From Pseudomonadota bacterium (GTDB lineage: Bacteria > Pseudomonadota > Alphaproteobacteria > Rhizobiales > Aestuariivirgaceae), in contig JAEKFU010000369.1 of the NCBI GenBank assembly GCA_016522385.1, positions 1 to 16,480 of the forward strand: a DNA stretch of 16,480 nt, written 5' to 3'. This document shows positions 7,892 to 15,148 of this stretch, piece after piece. The position numbers and the translations under genes are program-made. Within the stretch, counting starts at the first letter, position 1. Every line of letters starts with the position of its first letter. The notes below the pieces were generated by a model. It was not told where the DNA came from. It ran no database searches and saw only the letters and a program-made list of their open reading frames with translations.

Positions 7892-10104
7892 ACATGGTCC
7901 AACCGGCAAACATACTCACTGCTCCCGGCGAGTCCGCGAGGACCGAGGCGGTTCGCGTCCAGCGAGCCAATCTGGTTGTACCCGGCCTGCAATGCGCCGG
8001 CTGCATAGCTCGGGTTGAACGGGCCTTACTCGACTGTGCCGGTGTCCGAGCGGCGCGCGTCAACCTGTCGGCCAGGCGGGTCCGTGTCGAATGGGACAGC
8101 GCGAAAACCTCGGAGGACAAGCTTATTGCCGCCGTCGAGGTCGCCGGATTTGAGGCACGCGCCCTCGACCTGGGCGATCACCATACCGCCAGCGAAGTCG
8201 ACCAGAGTCGTATATTGCTGCGCTCGTTAGCGGTCGCCGGTTTCGCTGCCGGCAATGTCATGTTGCTGTCTGTATCGGTCTGGTCCGGTGCCGAAGCCGC
8301 GACACGCGATTTGCTCCATTGGCTGTCTGCGCTTATTGCTCTTCCGGCGGTGGTCTATGCCGGCCGGCCTTTCTTCAATTCGGCCTGGATGGCACTGAGC
8401 CGCCGTCGTCTCAACATGGACGTGCCGATATCCCTGGCAGTCATTCTCGCGGCAGCCATGAGCCTTGCAGAAACAATTCGTGGCGCCGAGCACGCCTATT
8501 TCGATGCAGCAGTCATGTTGCTGTTCTTTCTGCTGGCCGGCCGAACGCTCGATAATATGATGCGCAACCGGGCGCGTTCGGCACTGACAGAACTGGTGGC
8601 ACTCAAAGCCTCCGGCGCGACCGTCGTCGACGAAACCGGTCAGCGAAGCTGGCGGCCTATGGCGGACATCGCCGCCGGCATGCGTATCATGGTGTCGCCC
8701 GGTGAGAAGGTGCCAGTCGATGGTCGCATTGTCGAAGGCTACAGCGATCTTGATCGCTCCCTGGTTACCGGCGAGGCCGCACCGGATCCGGTCGGACCCG
8801 GTGCACCTGTCGAAGCTGGCACGATGAATCTGACCGGTCCGCTCAAGATCGAGGTCATCGCCGCCGGTGACGACACCGTGCTGGCCGAGATCGTCGATCT
8901 GATGACGGCCGCCGAGCAGGGCCGTGCCAGATATGTCCGCCTCGCCGACCGCGCCGCGCGCATCTACGCACCATTGGTCCATCTCGCCGCGCTGACCACT
9001 TTCTGTGGCTGGCTGTGGTGGGATGGCAACTTGAATCACGCACTGCTTACCGCTATCGCCGTTCTGATCATCACCTGTCCGTGTGCACTTGGTCTTGCGG
9101 TTCCCGCCGTTCAGGTGGTTGCAGCGGGCAAACTGCTCCGCAAAGGTGTGCTGGTCAAGGACGGTGCGGCACTCGAACGCCTTGCCGAGATCGACACCGT
9201 GATCTTCGACAAAACCGGCACCTTGACCACGGGCAAACCACGGCTGTGCGCCATGGATGCAATGTCGAGTGAAGATCTGGCAATTGCCGCCGGCCTCGCG
9301 CAGGAAAGTGCACACCCACTGGCACGCGCCCTGTCGGTCACTCTGCAGGATCGTGGTCTGAAGCCGGCCGAAATCGACGCTGTCACAGAGCATCCCGGCC
9401 ATGGCCTTGAAGGCAAATGCAACGACCAATTGGTGCGGCTCGGCAATCGCAAATGGTGCGGCACGCTTGAACCGAAAACAGACGACGTGCATCGTGGCCC
9501 AGAACTCTGCCTGTGCATCGCGGGCAAGCCGCCTCGGGTCTTCGCGCTCGAGGATGACCTGAGGAGCGATGCCGCTGAAACCGTTGCTGCGTTGCGCGCC
9601 CGGGGTTTGCGCATCATGCTGCTGTCAGGCGACCGTGACAGTGCCGTTGCCGCGGCCGCCCGTCAGGCTGGTATCGCTGAATTCCAGGCCGGCTGGAAAC
9701 CCCTCGACAAAGCCGCCTTTGTTCAGTCACTGCAGGCTGCCGGGCACAAGGTGCTGATGGTCGGCGATGGTATCAACGATGCCCCGGCGCTCGGCAGCGC
9801 TCATGCTTCCATGGCCCCATCGACGGCCGCCGACATTGCCGGCACTACGGCAGGTCTTGTTTTTCTGGGGAGCCGCTTGCACGTCATCGTCGAGGCGATC
9901 TCGACAGCCGCCAGCGCCCGCCGCCTGGTGCGTCAGAATTTTGCCTTTGCCGCGCTCTACAATCTTTTGGCGGTTCCGGTCGCAATTGTCGGCCTGGCTA
10001 CGCCACTGGTCGCTGCACTGGCCATGTCCGGGTCGTCGCTGGTGGTCACTATCAATGCCCTGAGACTGCGGCTCAATCCACTTACAATCGGGAGATCGAA
10101 ATGA
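7888..10104 (+). CDS. ccoI: Copper-exporting P1B-type ATPase CcoI/FixI (CopA2 type)
   Basis: A 738-residue P-type ATPase that moves Cu(I) across the inner membrane for insertion into cbb3 oxidase. Domains in order: N-terminal metal-binding domain with C36-A-G-C39; membrane helices (about 110-215); actuator domain with LVTGEAAP; membrane metal site C397-P-C399 in ITCPCALGLAVPA; phosphorylation site D441 in FDKTGTLTTGKP; nucleotide-domain motif SAHPLARAL; hinge motif G-D627-G-I-N-D-A-P. All catalytic residues are present. Position between ccoH and ccoS marks it as the biogenesis pump rather than a copper-detoxification CopA. An ATG two codons downstream (7894) could also serve as start. It overlaps ccoH and ccoS by 4 nt each. 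Confidence 0.97.
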   Translation: MNMVQPANILTAPGESARTEAVRVQRANLVVPGLQCAGCIARVERALLDCAGVRAARVNLSARRVRVEWDSAKTSEDKLIAAVEVAGFEARALDLGDHHTASEVDQSRILLRSLAVAGFAAGNVMLLSVSVWSGAEAATRDLLHWLSALIALPAVVYAGRPFFNSAWMALSRRRLNMDVPISLAVILAAAMSLAETIRGAEHAYFDAAVMLLFFLLAGRTLDNMMRNRARSALTELVALKASGATVVDETGQRSWRPMADIAAGMRIMVSPGEKVPVDGRIVEGYSDLDRSLVTGEAAPDPVGPGAPVEAGTMNLTGPLKIEVIAAGDDTVLAEIVDLMTAAEQGRARYVRLADRAARIYAPLVHLAALTTFCGWLWWDGNLNHALLTAIAVLIITCPCALGLAVPAVQVVAAGKLLRKGVLVKDGAALERLAEIDTVIFDKTGTLTTGKPRLCAMDAMSSEDLAIAAGLAQESAHPLARALSVTLQDRGLKPAEIDAVTEHPGHGLEGKCNDQLVRLGNRKWCGTLEPKTDDVHRGPELCLCIAGKPPRVFALEDDLRSDAAETVAALRARGLRIMLLSGDRDSAVAAAARQAGIAEFQAGWKPLDKAAFVQSLQAAGHKVLMVGDGINDAPALGSAHASMAPSTAADIAGTTAGLVFLGSRLHVIVEAISTAASARRLVRQNFAFAALYNLLAVPVAIVGLATPLVAALAMSGSSLVVTINALRLRLNPLTIGRSK

Positions 10105-10406
10105 ATGTCCTCTTGTTGCTGATCCCCGTCGCCCTGCTGCTCGGCGGCCTCGGCCTCGCCGCCTTCCTTTGGGCCCTCAAGTCCGGCCAGTTTGACGACC
10201 TCGACGGTGCTGCCCACCGCATCCTGATCGACGACGATCCAGCTGACAGGAAACTTTTCGGTCAAAGCCGGGACCAACAGCATCCCAAATTAGTCGATGA
10301 AAATGGTGGAATGGGGCAAGATTGTCAGGAAATAAACAAAACAATTGCACAGCCAAGCCCAATTCAGCACTCAAATGTAAATTTAGATCGCCCAATCCCG
10401 AAGTGA
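10101..10406 (+). CDS. ccoS: cbb3 oxidase assembly protein CcoS/FixS with extended C-terminus
   Basis: The first 51 residues match CcoS: one membrane helix (LLLLIPVALLLGGLGLAAFL), then SGQFDDLDGAAHRILIDDD. CcoS is needed to obtain cbb3 oxidase with its cofactors inserted. CcoS proteins are usually about 50-60 residues; this frame runs on to 101. The extra tail (about 52-101) is polar, resembles nothing I recognise, and its DNA becomes AT-rich after about 10310, unlike the cco genes. It may be a lost stop codon or a junction where new DNA joined the operon. The start overlaps ccoI by 4 nt (ATGA). Last gene of the operon. Confidence 0.9.
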   Translation: MNVLLLLIPVALLLGGLGLAAFLWALKSGQFDDLDGAAHRILIDDDPADRKLFGQSRDQQHPKLVDENGGMGQDCQEINKTIAQPSPIQHSNVNLDRPIPK

Positions 10407-10432
10407 AAAAGCGCTGAACGGGAACGTGGGCG
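10389..10432 (+). other. Imperfect hairpin across the ccoS stop codon
   Basis: CGCCCA (10389-10394) pairs with TGGGCG (10427-10432), and CCCG (10397-10400) pairs with CGGG (10419-10422), separated by a small internal loop. The stop codon of ccoS lies in the apical loop. There is no T-tract, so this is not a clear Rho-independent terminator; it could be a transcript-end or RNA-processing structure. Confidence 0.35.
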
Positions 10433-10441
10433 ACGGCATCA

Positions 10442-10561
10442 CATTTGCCGATGCGGCGCACCGCGGAGCACCTACATGCAGGAGAGAGAGTAGGATGAAG
10501 AATTTATTTGCAGTTGCTGCGATCGTTAGTTTTGGTTTGACATTTGCCACATCGGCAAATG
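10442..10561 (+). repeat. Inverted repeat spanning the start of the small exported protein gene
   Basis: CATTTGCCGATG (10442-10453) is an exact inverse complement of CATCGGCAAATG (10550-10561). The same downstream arm can instead pair with a nearer copy, CATTTGCC at 10541-10548, giving an 8-bp stem with loop ACATC. The long pairing encloses the ribosome site and ATG; the short one does not. The two structures exclude each other, so this could be an RNA switch or thermosensor, or chance. Confidence 0.4.
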
Positions 10562-10686
10562 CCACGGTGTCCCCACCGGTCGGCGTAAATTCTGGAACGA
10601 TCGCCTTTGCCACGGGCAAGTGCAAACTTGGCTACGTATGGGACAAAAAAGAGCAGAAATGCACGAAGGCAGAGCGCGACTATTGA
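10495..10686 (+). CDS. Small exported protein with a cysteine pair, unknown function
   Basis: A 63-residue protein. Residues 1 to about 22 form a signal peptide (MKNLFAVAAIVSFGLTFA, then TSANA before a predicted cleavage site). The mature part is about 40 residues with two cysteines in CKLGYVWDKKEQKC, likely forming a disulfide in the periplasm. A good ribosome site (AGGAGAGAGAG) precedes the ATG. I do not recognise a named family, though short exported proteins with a C-x12-C end occur widely in alphaproteobacteria. It lies between the cbb3 operon and the cytochrome cluster and may belong to neither. Confidence 0.75.
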   Translation: MKNLFAVAAIVSFGLTFATSANATVSPPVGVNSGTIAFATGKCKLGYVWDKKEQKCTKAERDY

Positions 10687-10943
10687 GCAAAAGCAGTCTG
10701 TGATGCCCGATGACTGACGATGCCGGGCGGGCGTACCTTGGTTGTGAGGTGAAACGTCTGCACCGGCATTGTCACATATGCTCAGCCTGGGGACTGCGGT
10801 TTGTCAGATCGCAGCCAGAATTCAAACCAACCACCCGTCACCCAGCATTCTTCCTATCTCGTGGGTAGGAGGACAGCGACACACAGTCGAGAAGTCTAGC
10901 GTTTTGCAGCAGTCGTTGCGAAGGTGTCGGCAGGGAGGAACAC

Positions 10944-12029
10944 ATGGCCTTCAGTGATGAAACCAAAGCAAGTTCGGTGCACGACAAGGAAAAGTGCACC
11001 AGTGCTGATGTTGATGGATCCGAACGGGGTACATCAACAGCAGCTGGTCCGAATCGCCACCTCAAGGTGCTACTGGCTGCCAGCGGTGTTGTCGTTTTGG
11101 GATCGATCGGGCTCTTCGCCACAATCAGCAATTCGCAACAACCAAGCGCGCAACCCCAGCAACCCCTGCAGTCCGATCAGGCAATGACCGAAGCGCAAGA
11201 ACAGGTCATTCCGGCGCAGAGCACGTCGCAAGAATTTGTCGACAATATCAAGGATGCAATCAAACGCCTGGAGGCAAGATTGGCCGACAACCCAGACGAT
11301 GCCGATGGTTGGCGCGTGCTCGGTTGGTCGTACTACAATCTGGAACGCTACGCGGATGCCGCTACAGCCTACCGGCGGTCTTCCGAGCTCAAAGAGGACA
11401 CCGCAATCCTGAAGTCTCTACACGGCGAAGCGCTGGTAAAGTCCGCAGGCGGCCGGGTAACCACTGAAGCAAAGAAGGTCTTTGAGGCCGCTCTCGTGTT
11501 GGATCCCAACGACGTGCGTGCGCGTTACTTTACTGGTCTGGCCTCAGCCCAAACGGGCAATGCGCAAGGCGCCGTAGACACGTGGATCGCGCTGCTCAAG
11601 ATCGCGCCAGGCAAAGCAGAATGGGCACATGAACTACGCAGGCGGATTGTGACATTTGCTGCAGATGAAGGTATCGATATCGCAGATTCCCTGCCAGAGA
11701 CAAAGGACTCGGCAGAAATAGAACTGGTGCAGGCCACTCAGGCGCCAAAGGAACCCACGGCCGAAGACATCAAGAATGCTGAGGAAATGTCGCAGGAAGA
11801 TCGCATGGCAATGGTCCGCGGCATGGTAGAAAGCCTTGCCGAACGGCTTAAGGCGTCCCCAGAGAATCCCGACGGCTGGGTACGTCTAATACGCTCGTGG
11901 TTGGTCCTTGAGGAGAAAGAACTGGCGCGCACGGCTCTCTCGGATGCCATGAAGGCGTTTGCTGACCGGCCCCGAATACAGGCCCGCATCAAAAGCTCAG
12001 CCAAAAGCCTTGGAATGACGGTGAATTAG
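10944..12029 (+). CDS. CcmI/NrfG-like TPR protein for c-type cytochrome maturation
   Basis: A 361-residue protein: polar cytoplasmic N-terminus (1-40), one membrane helix (about 42-60), a Gln/Pro-rich linker, then TPR repeats (about 100-225; motifs such as DDADGWRVLGWSYYNLERYA). A C-terminal domain (about 278-361) contains MVRGMVESLAERLKASPENP and DGWVRLIRSWLVL, very like the periplasmic C-terminus of alphaproteobacterial CcmI (CycH), which holds apocytochrome c for heme ligation. The usual ccmF, ccmH and ccmL neighbours are absent and the N-terminal two-helix CcmI-1 domain is not recognisable. It may be a dedicated chaperone for the multiheme cytochromes downstream. AGGGAGGA before the ATG supports the start. 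Confidence 0.82.
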   Translation: MAFSDETKASSVHDKEKCTSADVDGSERGTSTAAGPNRHLKVLLAASGVVVLGSIGLFATISNSQQPSAQPQQPLQSDQAMTEAQEQVIPAQSTSQEFVDNIKDAIKRLEARLADNPDDADGWRVLGWSYYNLERYADAATAYRRSSELKEDTAILKSLHGEALVKSAGGRVTTEAKKVFEAALVLDPNDVRARYFTGLASAQTGNAQGAVDTWIALLKIAPGKAEWAHELRRRIVTFAADEGIDIADSLPETKDSAEIELVQATQAPKEPTAEDIKNAEEMSQEDRMAMVRGMVESLAERLKASPENPDGWVRLIRSWLVLEEKELARTALSDAMKAFADRPRIQARIKSSAKSLGMTVN

Positions 12030-12396
12030 TGCCGGTGGTTGCATCGCTATGAATGTCGGGCAACGGCCGGTCGCGCAACTGGTCCCGGCAAAACTTGAGT
12101 GTTGTTTTCGGCAGGTCGCAGGGTGTTTTTTTGCTGAAAAAACTTCAACATCCCACGCTGTGTTCCAATTTCAGCCAATGAATCGCCCGTTTCCTTAATA
12201 ATACTCCGCCCGCCGGCCGCCAATAGCGTCCGTGCAAGGGGGCAATTGGGAATTCTCTACCCGAAATGCAGAATGAGTCGTCAAAAATAGTTATTTGCAG
12301 ATGTGTGGAATGCTAGAAAGAAATGAATGGGAAAAATTTCCAAAATTTAAATTGCAAGAATGTAATTTTGCGGAATATATACGTCAGTTTTACCAT
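12030..12396. other. Intergenic region, AT-rich toward its right end
   Basis: About 367 bases without a convincing gene. It contains a hairpin at 12121-12154: GTTTTTT / AAAAAAC around loop TGCTG, framed by GGG and CCC. An AT-rich stretch at about 12270-12396 leads into the tetraheme cytochrome gene and includes palindromes such as AATTTAAATT. A promoter for the cytochrome operon is likely here, but I see no FNR consensus box and no confident -35/-10 pair. The frame of the cytochrome is open from 12295, but that stretch encodes nothing recognisable. Confidence 0.5.
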
Positions 12397-13407
12397 ATGA
12401 GTTCGATTTTAAACTGTCTGATAACGATTGGTTTCGTCATGGTGCTCACCTCTAATCTGGCTGCAGCAGCGGGAGCAGAGGTCCGTCCAGAGAATATTGT
12501 GGGCCCGAATGAGTGTGCCGAGTGTCACAAGGACGAAGCACTGGTTTGGAAAAAGTCGCATCATTTCACCACGTTCCGAGATATGCCGCGCAGCAAGGAG
12601 TCGCGGGAAATCAAGAAAAAGATGAAAATCAAACGGGTCAAATCCAAAAGCCTATGTTTGAACTGTCATTTCACAGTCCAGAAAGTAAAGAAGAGGCCCA
12701 AGGCGGTATCTGGAATTTCGTGCGAAAAGTGCCACGGAGACGGTAAAGGATACCTCAAGGTTCACGCGGAGTTCAGCGGCCACAAGAAGAAGGAAGACGA
12801 GCCAAAAGCAAAAGCGGTCCAGCGTTGGAAAAAATCGGAAGCGGCTGGAATGATCAGGCCGAAGGCGCTGTATGCCTTGGCCAAGAATTGCTACAGCTGC
12901 CATGTCGTGCCACAGGAAAAACTCGTCAATGTTGGCGGTCATCCAGCCGGCAGCAAGTTCGAACTCGTCTCTTGGTCGCAAGGCGAAGTGCGGCACAACG
13001 TCTGGTACTCAAAGGGCAAGAAAAACGTCAAGGCGAGCAAGAACCGCAAACGTATGATGTATCTCGTCGGCTTGGCGGTAGAACTCGAGACGGCGATTCG
13101 CGCTGTTGGCGTGGCAACAAAGAAACAGACTTATGCGATCAAGATGGCGCGACGCGCTGCGGCTGCACGTAAGAAAATGACCGTTGCGGCCAAAGCCCTG
13201 CGTAAAGTCCCCGAAGTTGCCCGGATTGTCAAACTGGGCAAGTCGGCTGCGCTTAAGTTAAACAACAATGACGCGCTTTCTGCCGCAGCTGACAAGATTG
13301 CAAAACAGACGATTGCCCTGGTCACCAAATACGACGGGAGCAAATTTGGTAGCATCGACAAGCTGATACCAAGCGAAAAGGATTACAAGGGAAAGCCATC
13401 CAAATAG
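12397..13407 (+). CDS. Periplasmic tetraheme cytochrome c, c554-like
   Basis: From the ATG at 12397 the protein has 336 residues. A signal peptide (SSILNCLITIGFVMVLTSNL, then AAAAGA) is followed by four heme c sites: C40-A-E-C43-H, C87-L-N-C90-H, C109-E-K-C112-H and C165-Y-S-C168-H. Additional histidines (for example SHHFTTF, residues about 53-54) may be axial ligands. ECAECHKDEALVWKKSHH resembles the start of cytochrome c554-type domains. The C-terminal third (about 210-336) has no heme motif and is very rich in Lys, Arg and Ala, predicted helical. The frame extends up to a TTG at 12295, but only the 12397 start begins with a signal peptide; its ribosome site is weak. Presumed role: periplasmic electron carrier or terminal reductase/oxidase partner. 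It is 10 nt from the next gene, so probably first in the operon. Confidence 0.85.
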   Translation: MSSILNCLITIGFVMVLTSNLAAAAGAEVRPENIVGPNECAECHKDEALVWKKSHHFTTFRDMPRSKESREIKKKMKIKRVKSKSLCLNCHFTVQKVKKRPKAVSGISCEKCHGDGKGYLKVHAEFSGHKKKEDEPKAKAVQRWKKSEAAGMIRPKALYALAKNCYSCHVVPQEKLVNVGGHPAGSKFELVSWSQGEVRHNVWYSKGKKNVKASKNRKRMMYLVGLAVELETAIRAVGVATKKQTYAIKMARRAAAARKKMTVAAKALRKVPEVARIVKLGKSAALKLNNNDALSAAADKIAKQTIALVTKYDGSKFGSIDKLIPSEKDYKGKPSK

Positions 13408-13417
13408 GTGGAGCAAC

Positions 13418-15148
13418 ATGTTATCGGGCGGATCTTTAGCGCTGGGGCGATCTGAGCCACCGGCAAAAATCGGCATGGAACAGCACAGGTGGAAAACACC
13501 TTTCGGACCCACTCCGATCTCACCTGCAGCCGTGTCACGCATAGTGTCCTCACCCATCTTCGATGGAATTGAGCCGGAAGACTTTCCAGATGATTTGCCC
13601 TTTACGGAGATCATTGCAAGAGATGGGCGAATTATACGGTTTGATCAGGGTGACCAGATTTTCAGCGAGCGTGACTATGGCGATTCAATGTTTATTGTGC
13701 TGCGCGGTCATGTCGAATCCATGACATCCTCAGATGACAGCAGTCGCGCGCGGTTCGCTACGTTCGGCCGAGAAAATAGCTGGCTTCAATCGATTCCGAT
13801 TTTCAATGATGTTCGACAGAGCATCGAAGCCATGACCGCGGTGATGTCCAGAAAGCCAACTTCGCCACACGACACCGGGACAGGCGAGAAAGCTGCGGAA
13901 AACTCATCAAATCCTGACCGGTCTGCCACCACACTTGGCAAGCATGAAGTGTTTGGTGTTTCATCGGCCTTGAGACGTTCGCTTAGAGGCCACACGGTTG
14001 TTGCAGGCGCCGACAACACGTTCGTCTTCGAGTTGCGGTGGCCTGGTGTCCGAGACCTGAGATTCTGGTCCACGGATTTCCGCACGCGCATGGATGCACT
14101 GTATCAAGTTCAAAGCTGCATTCACGGATTGAGACGATGTTCGTTGTTCAACAGGATCGATCACTCCACATTGCGCAAGGTGGCTGAACAATCGGTCTTC
14201 GAGACATACGGTGAGCTGGGTTGGTCGCATCGCTTTCAACGTCATGTCGCCAATCCACCGAGCGATGGCGATTCCGACAATTTAGAACCGACGATTTCAG
14301 GACAAGGAGAATATTTGCAGGAATGCATTCTCGTTTGCTCAGGATTTGTCCGGGTCAGTCACAAGATCGACGACGGTGAGCTGACTTTGGGGTTTTTGAC
14401 GAGCGGGGATTTTTTTGGTCTGGAGCAACTGATCGCCGGAATCAGATTTGGCGAAAGCCAACGTTTCGAGTACGGGCTGCGGGCGTGTGGCTATGCCGAT
14501 GTGATCCGGATACCTCAGCAGGCTGTCGAATTCCTGTTAAAGATGGATCGGGATATGTTCGGCGACCACGATCATCCAAATGCAAAGGGATACAGTGCGG
14601 TCAGGGGAATTGGCCTCCCGCAATCGTTGCTTGATTTCATCGTTGACAACCGTTTCTTAAACGGCACCAGCGCCATGGTGATCGACACGGATCGCTGCGT
14701 GAATTGCGATGACTGCGTTCGTGCCTGCGCCGCCACGCATGACAATATTCCGCGGTTTGTCAGGCAGGGTAAGACCCATCACAATCTCATGGTCGCAAAC
14801 GCCTGTATGCATTGCACTGACCCGGTTTGCATGATTGATTGCCCGACCGGCGCGATCCAGCGCCATACCAGCAGCGGCAATGTCGTCATCGACAACACAA
14901 CCTGCATTGGCTGTGGCGCCTGCGCCAGCGCTTGTCCATATGGAAACATCCGCATGGAGGCGACTTTTTCGCCGGCGGGCGACTCTGGCGAGAGCGGCCT
15001 TGAACGGCTCACCGCGATAAAGTGCGATCTTTGCCAAGGTCAGTCTAGCGGCCCAGCGTGCAAACGAGCCTGCCCGCATGATGCGATCATGCGGATCGAC
15101 CTGTCGAATGCCGAGAAGTTTTCCAACAAGCTGCAAGTGGCCCGGTGA
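13418..15148 (+). CDS. Fusion of two cNMP/CRP-type sensor domains with a four-cluster ferredoxin
   Basis: A 576-residue cytoplasmic protein with no membrane helix. Two cNMP-fold domains lie at about 50-205 and 241-390. The first is split by an insertion of about 65 polar residues (roughly 105-170) before F179-G-V. The second has FFGLEQL at 332-338. Both lack the Glu and Arg-Ser/Thr of true cAMP sites, so ligand binding is doubtful. The C-terminal part (about 420-570) has sixteen cysteines in the DmsB/NrfC/TtrB pattern: C427-x2-C430-x2-C433-x3-C437; C463-x2-C466-x4-C471-x3-C475; C496-x2-C499-x2-C502-x3-C506; C536-x2-C539-x8-C548-x3-C552. This predicts four [4Fe-4S] clusters. No molybdopterin subunit is nearby. 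Coupled to the next gene by TGATG overlap, so it probably docks on that membrane subunit. Confidence 0.88.
   Translation: MLSGGSLALGRSEPPAKIGMEQHRWKTPFGPTPISPAAVSRIVSSPIFDGIEPEDFPDDLPFTEIIARDGRIIRFDQGDQIFSERDYGDSMFIVLRGHVESMTSSDDSSRARFATFGRENSWLQSIPIFNDVRQSIEAMTAVMSRKPTSPHDTGTGEKAAENSSNPDRSATTLGKHEVFGVSSALRRSLRGHTVVAGADNTFVFELRWPGVRDLRFWSTDFRTRMDALYQVQSCIHGLRRCSLFNRIDHSTLRKVAEQSVFETYGELGWSHRFQRHVANPPSDGDSDNLEPTISGQGEYLQECILVCSGFVRVSHKIDDGELTLGFLTSGDFFGLEQLIAGIRFGESQRFEYGLRACGYADVIRIPQQAVEFLLKMDRDMFGDHDHPNAKGYSAVRGIGLPQSLLDFIVDNRFLNGTSAMVIDTDRCVNCDDCVRACAATHDNIPRFVRQGKTHHNLMVANACMHCTDPVCMIDCPTGAIQRHTSSGNVVIDNTTCIGCGACASACPYGNIRMEATFSPAGDSGESGLERLTAIKCDLCQGQSSGPACKRACPHDAIMRIDLSNAEKFSNKLQVAR

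Noticed and set aside
8227..9492. Long open frame of 421 codons on the minus strand
   Set aside because: It lies entirely antisense to ccoI, whose P-type ATPase motifs are intact; the minus-strand translation is rich in His, Cys, Gln and Arg with no recognisable domain, as expected for the shadow of a GC-rich gene.
10687..10943. Possible terminator or regulatory site in the 257-base gap before the TPR gene
   Set aside because: There are short complementary stretches (for example GCCCG and CGGGC near 10705-10728) but no T-tract, no FNR consensus and no consistent stem, so nothing is called.
12295..12396. Upstream start adding 34 residues to the tetraheme cytochrome
   Set aside because: The added sequence would bury the signal peptide inside the protein; the DNA is AT-rich like a promoter region and has no ribosome site for the TTG.
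13418..14600. Reading the fusion protein as a cyclic-nucleotide-responsive transcription factor
   Set aside because: No helix-turn-helix is present, the nucleotide-binding residues are altered in both domains, and the C-terminus is a four-cluster ferredoxin.
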